Source: CBDUQI01 sp965369325
GTDB taxonomy: Bacteria; Pseudomonadota; Gammaproteobacteria; Steroidobacterales; JBCBZW01
DNA: 16,302 bases
Reading direction: 5' to 3'
Assembly (NCBI GenBank): GCA_965369325.1
Contig: CBDUQI010000133.1
Span: 1-16,302 of the forward strand
Within the stretch, counting starts at the first letter, position 1. Each line of letters starts with the position of its first letter. Position numbers and translations under genes: made by a program. Shown here in pieces: positions 15,401 to 16,302 of this stretch. The notes beneath the pieces are model-generated. The model made no database searches, was not told the origin of the DNA, and was given only the letters and a program-made list of their open reading frames with translations.

Positions 15401-16302
15401 GAAATTCGTTCTGTAGATCGAAGCTGATGGCCGCCTGGTTCTGAACAAACTGGCCCGCCGCCCGAAGCGGGTCGTCTTCTTGCTGGTAATCCTCGAAACC
15501 AAGCGCCGGCACGTACGGCGCGTGTACCACCTGTGCGCCATCATTGTCCTGCGTAAATGTCGTTCGTAGCACCTCATGCCGGGCGACCAGACCAGTCATG
15601 GCTTCCTGCAACGCCCCTCGATGCAACGGGCCAGTCAGGATCATCGCGCGCGCTATGTTGTACTGCGCGCTCCCCTCATCCAGTTGATGAATAAACCACA
15701 ACCGCTGTTGGGCAAACGACAGTGGAATCACTGCATCACCAGCGCGCTGCGGAATCGGTTGATGCTGGGTGGTGGCAAGTTGATCGATGTGGGCAGCAAG
15801 CGTACTCACGGTGGGGTGATCAAACAGCGCACGGATGCTTAACGTGCGGTTCAATTGTTCGGCGACGGCGCTGATGACACGTGTCGCCAGAAGTGAATGC
15901 CCACCCAGCGCGAAGAAGCTTGCACCGGCACTCACTGGCGCATCGAGCCTGAGGACCTCCATCCAGATCTGTGCAAGTGCCACCTCGGTGTCTGTGGCCG
16001 GGGCCAGATACCTTTGCGAGGCCTGATAGTCCGGGGCCGGCAATGCTCTCGCGTTCACCTTCCCATTCGCGGTCAATGGGAAGGACCCCATCAGTACATA
16101 GGCCGACGGTTGCATATACGCCGGCAGTTGTTGTTGGCAGTGTAGCCTCAACTGCTCGATAAGCCCATGGATATCCGTCAGTACTTCGATGGGCGCGCCT
16201 GGCGTTTGTTCGAGCACGTCGCCAACGGCATCCACAAGCACTTCACCCGGAATGACGTAAGCCACCAGCGCGGAGCCAGCGCCGTCCTCTCGCAGCACCA
16301 CC
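9393..16302 (-). CDS. Nonribosomal peptide synthetase, N-terminally incomplete: (A)-PCP-C-A-PCP-C-A-PCP
   Basis: Multimodular NRPS that activates amino acids as adenylates, loads them on phosphopantetheine carriers and condenses them; cytosolic. The reading frame is open to the right edge, so the true start lies outside; 2302 residues are visible. In order (visible numbering): end of an A domain with A10 LTANGKV (Lys81), PCP (LGGHSL, Ser136), C about 192-635 (HHIIFDDWS), A about 640-1135 (YTSGSTGVPKG, NHYGPTE, YRTGDLVR, Lys1133), PCP (MGGHSL, Ser1187), C about 1240-1685 (HHIASDGWS), A about 1690-2190 (YTSGSSGQAKG, NHYGPTE, YRSGDLVR, Lys2188), PCP (LGGHSL, Ser2242), then a roughly 20-residue tail ending TEEGWL. 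There is no epimerase or thioesterase, so the chain is handed to the next protein. The stop overlaps the next start (ATGA). The two complete A domains have near-identical substrate codes. The GTG at 16301 is only an in-frame codon, not a credible start, because it falls inside an A domain. Function class is certain; product unknown. Confidence 0.97.
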   Translation of the reverse strand, partial: VVLREDGAGSALVAYVIPGEVLVDAVGDVLEQTPGAPIEVLTDIHGLIEQLRLHCQQQLPAYMQPSAYVLMGSFPLTANGKVNARALPAPDYQASQRYLAPATDTEVALAQIWMEVLRLDAPVSAGASFFALGGHSLLATRVISAVAEQLNRTLSIRALFDHPTVSTLAAHIDQLATTQHQPIPQRAGDAVIPLSFAQQRLWFIHQLDEGSAQYNIARAMILTGPLHRGALQEAMTGLVARHEVLRTTFTQDNDGAQVVHAPYVPALGFEDYQQEDDPLRAAGQFVQNQAAISFDLQNEFLLRCTVIATAPQQHVLVFVLHHIIFDDWSTAVFVREFTQLYGDFCQGRVPSLPPTPIQYADFACWQRAEAAAERLLKELNYWREALADAPSVHALPLDFVRPSTPDHRAASLVQSIEPDIVNNLAALAEKHNTSLFILLETAFALWVARYGDEDDVVIGTPIAGRGHRDVESVIGFFVNTLALRTDLSGDRSFAELLQANRRTILDAHANQTIPFERLVEELAPERTLSQSPLFQLMFLVQAQEEVNMRLEGLQVQPLHSGVEVAKFDLRVTAIPGPHGLAVNWLYASSLFRRESIERMAESFAALLASVSRQPDLPAHLLGMRSEAQRLQWQTLNATSVAWSDQLCVHDLINRQASETPDATAVRDAGGSISYSDLRSRSHRLARRLVEAGVASNVAVILSLGRSVDLIVSTLAVLQSGGTFVLISPDTPDARRTLIEQDCQAKVIIHNRAEPVHSGCAHEIDLGCPQVRAGLLAGDDPTVPLDCSVQPTHRCYISYTSGSTGVPKGVAVSHRALIGYLSYALHTYYQEQLDGALVVTAPAFDISFPSLFLPLMAGGTVRFVADQDPIGEAARILSDCQSQYLLRMTPTHAGALLPIVRPRQRARHVFVIGGEALSQQLANQLERCFSASTVFNHYGPTEAVIGCTLHQLEASTPRIGPTVPIGRPMANMRAYVVNQRGRQVPPGAIGEMCVSGDSLAQGYVGHKTLTAERFGPLEGIDEPQVYRTGDLVRLNAHDQLEFVRRVDDQLKIRGFRIEPGEVVGAIRGCDGVADAFVAADGDRLVAYVVTDEHATRAGLGTVELSRALSRHLPDYMVPSLFVLLDALPMTANGKVDPAALPVPSPERANTYVAPASDTEQMLCEVWQEVLQVQRVGVTDDFFEMGGHSLLATRVVTAVADRRGQALPVRSVFEYRTVRLLARWMDNHSSGIGGIAKAASNVDLPLSFAQQRLWFIDQLHGGSPHYNQTRALRLRGKLDQEALHSALSALIARHEILRTTYLNRDGHDVQIVRPAGPCKLQIVDCNDDVNEREALLTWIHREQGTAFDLSRDTMLRAALIPLAPKDNVLVITVHHIASDGWSTGILVREFMQMYGQFAAGEPASLPALAVQYADYACWQRDSSAEGELNRQLAFWSERLEGAPRVHSLPLDRPRPRNPSYSAGLYTTRISRQTLEQLTALANEERATLFMLLQAALAVVLARHSGAEDVVVGTPIAGRVHPDVEGLVGHFLNNLVFRTQVSTGLTFRSLLGNVREYALAAYSNQTVPFEQIVDALGYDRELGTSALFQIKFVLQNYDRPALHLPGLDVSAVQTDDHLVHFDLDLTATEHSDGLGLQWTFRQDLFDSTSIQHMAASMTRLLEAVVQHPDGEVGRYALLRPDAEAALCELGAPPPAPAYEYASVVASIEAQTHHTPDAVALRCKGVSLTYAEMNRRANRFADYLIEQGTEPGEVVAVLCPRSIELLVAMLAVMKAGAAYLPMDPSAGVERIAYMLQDAQAGLVLVHQDLLDSLPVSGVDFFVLDASVTEKGWLCEYDHHDRAISPENSLAYVIYTSGSSGQAKGVEVSHLALMTYCDYARRSYYGSQMSGSLVVSSAAVDLTVPALYVPLMCGDTVDILPGAADLDEVVSALLARQDGVLVRLTPTHVRAVLNINASARSLAPLVFVIGGEVLSAELAGELQQQFPNSKLYNHYGPTEAVVGCAMFAYPQSEGRRGTLPIGRPMEGAQLYVVDAHGALAPRGAPGELYIGGPGLARGYRGVPENDSGRFQADPFRQGHRVYRSGDLVRWGTDGNLQFLGRQDEQIKIHGHRVEPAEIEQVLCAVGGVAEAVVMTRNDHDDTQLVAYLVPDQEVDAESLSSSVRQEAFAKLPPHMRPHAICVLERLPLTAGNKVDRQALPAPDAPGERALVPASTELERRLVELWGALLRVEEIGITDDFFELGGHSLLATRMIAEVRRVLSVELPLKVIFELRTIQQIAAHCESYRSISALKDTMETADVTEEGWL
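9460..12590 (-). other. Module M3: C-A-PCP, signature DLPRVGHVGK
   Basis: C domain about 11250..12590 with PLSFAQQRLW, HHIASDGWS (about 12163..12189) and a divergent VGHFLNNLVFR. A domain about 9720..11240: YTSGSSGQAKG, VDLTVP with Asp235 at 10614..10616, RLTPTH, FVIGGEV, NHYGPTEAVVG, YRSGDLVR and A10 lysine at 9738..9740 within LTAGNKVDR. PCP serine codon 9576..9578. The pocket reads D-L-P-R-V-G-H-V-G-K, differing from M2 only at positions 236 and 330, both conservative. The two modules probably load the same or a very similar, Asp-like monomer (inference). Confidence 0.9.
12650..15730 (-). other. Module M2: C-A-PCP, signature DIPRVGHIGK
   Basis: C domain about 14400..15730: PLSFAQQRLW, the catalytic pair HH at 15336..15341 in HHIIFDDWS, and IGFFVNTLALR. 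A domain about 12890..14400: A3 YTSGSTGVPKG, FDISFP with Asp235 at 13770..13772, MTPTH, FVIGGEA, NHYGPTEAVIG, YRTGDLVR, KIRGFRIEPGE and the A10 lysine at 12903..12905. PCP serine codon 12741..12743. Aligned to GrsA, the pocket reads D-I-P-R-V-G-H-I-G-K. This is closest to the published Asp code DLTKVGHIGK, with T239 to P and K278 to R. His322 favours Asp over Asn, which has Glu322. The substrate is an inference. Confidence 0.9.
15790..16302 (-). other. Module M1 (partial): adenylation-domain C-terminal subdomain and PCP
   Basis: Only the tail of the adenylation domain is in the window. It includes the A9-like LPAYMQPSAY stretch and the A10 catalytic lysine in LTANGKV (codon 16059..16061). A carrier domain follows with SFFALGGHSLLATRV; the phosphopantetheine serine codon is 15894..15896. 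Nine of the ten specificity residues lie outside, so the substrate cannot be read. Confidence 0.93.

Noticed and set aside
16299..16301. GTG at the right edge as the start of the upstream synthetase
   Set aside because: The protein there is already in the C-terminal subdomain of an adenylation domain. The codon is an internal Val and the gene continues beyond the window.

Overview
The window is one stretch of a nonribosomal peptide synthetase (NRPS) assembly line, read entirely from the minus strand. It holds three co-directional, tightly coupled genes: an upstream synthetase cut by the right edge (9393..16302), a complete two-module synthetase (2779..9396), and a downstream synthetase cut by the left edge (1..2782). 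Essentially every base is coding. There is no intergenic gap, promoter, terminator, RNA gene, mobile element or CRISPR array. The DNA is GC-rich and the proteins use bacterial-type NRPS architecture with TubC-type N-terminal docking domains. That fits a high-GC bacterium with a secondary-metabolite locus, most likely a proteobacterium or myxobacterium, but no housekeeping gene is present to fix the taxon.

In order of transcription (right to left) the modules are: M1 [end of A]-PCP; M2 C-A-PCP; M3 C-A-PCP (first gene); docking domain, M4 C-A-PCP, M5 C-A-PCP, short acidic tail (second gene); docking domain, M6 C-A..., leaving the window at adenylation motif A8 (third gene). Six modules are thus touched, five of them with a readable specificity pocket. 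No epimerase, methyltransferase, thioesterase, reductase, starter-acylation or tailoring enzyme is visible. The start, the end and the release step of the pathway lie outside the window.

The genes are joined by stop/start overlaps (ATGA at 9393..9396; probably TTGA at 2779..2782), so they should be translated in a coupled way. Each downstream protein begins with a TubC_N docking domain, and each upstream protein ends in a short acidic tail with a hydrophobic terminus. The order of the proteins is therefore likely set by docking-domain/linear-motif pairs. I read the ten-residue adenylation signatures by hand alignment to GrsA as DIPRVGHIGK (M2), DLPRVGHVGK (M3), DSKDIGMVNK (M4), DLKNIGAINK (M5) and DAFFIGATF+ (M6; the tenth residue is outside). 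Four consecutive pockets carry a basic residue (Arg278 twice, Lys239 twice). This suggests, as inference, a peptide segment rich in acidic residues (Asp-like, Asp-like, Glu-like or unassigned twice) followed by an aliphatic residue. I do not recognise the final product, so no gene symbols are given.
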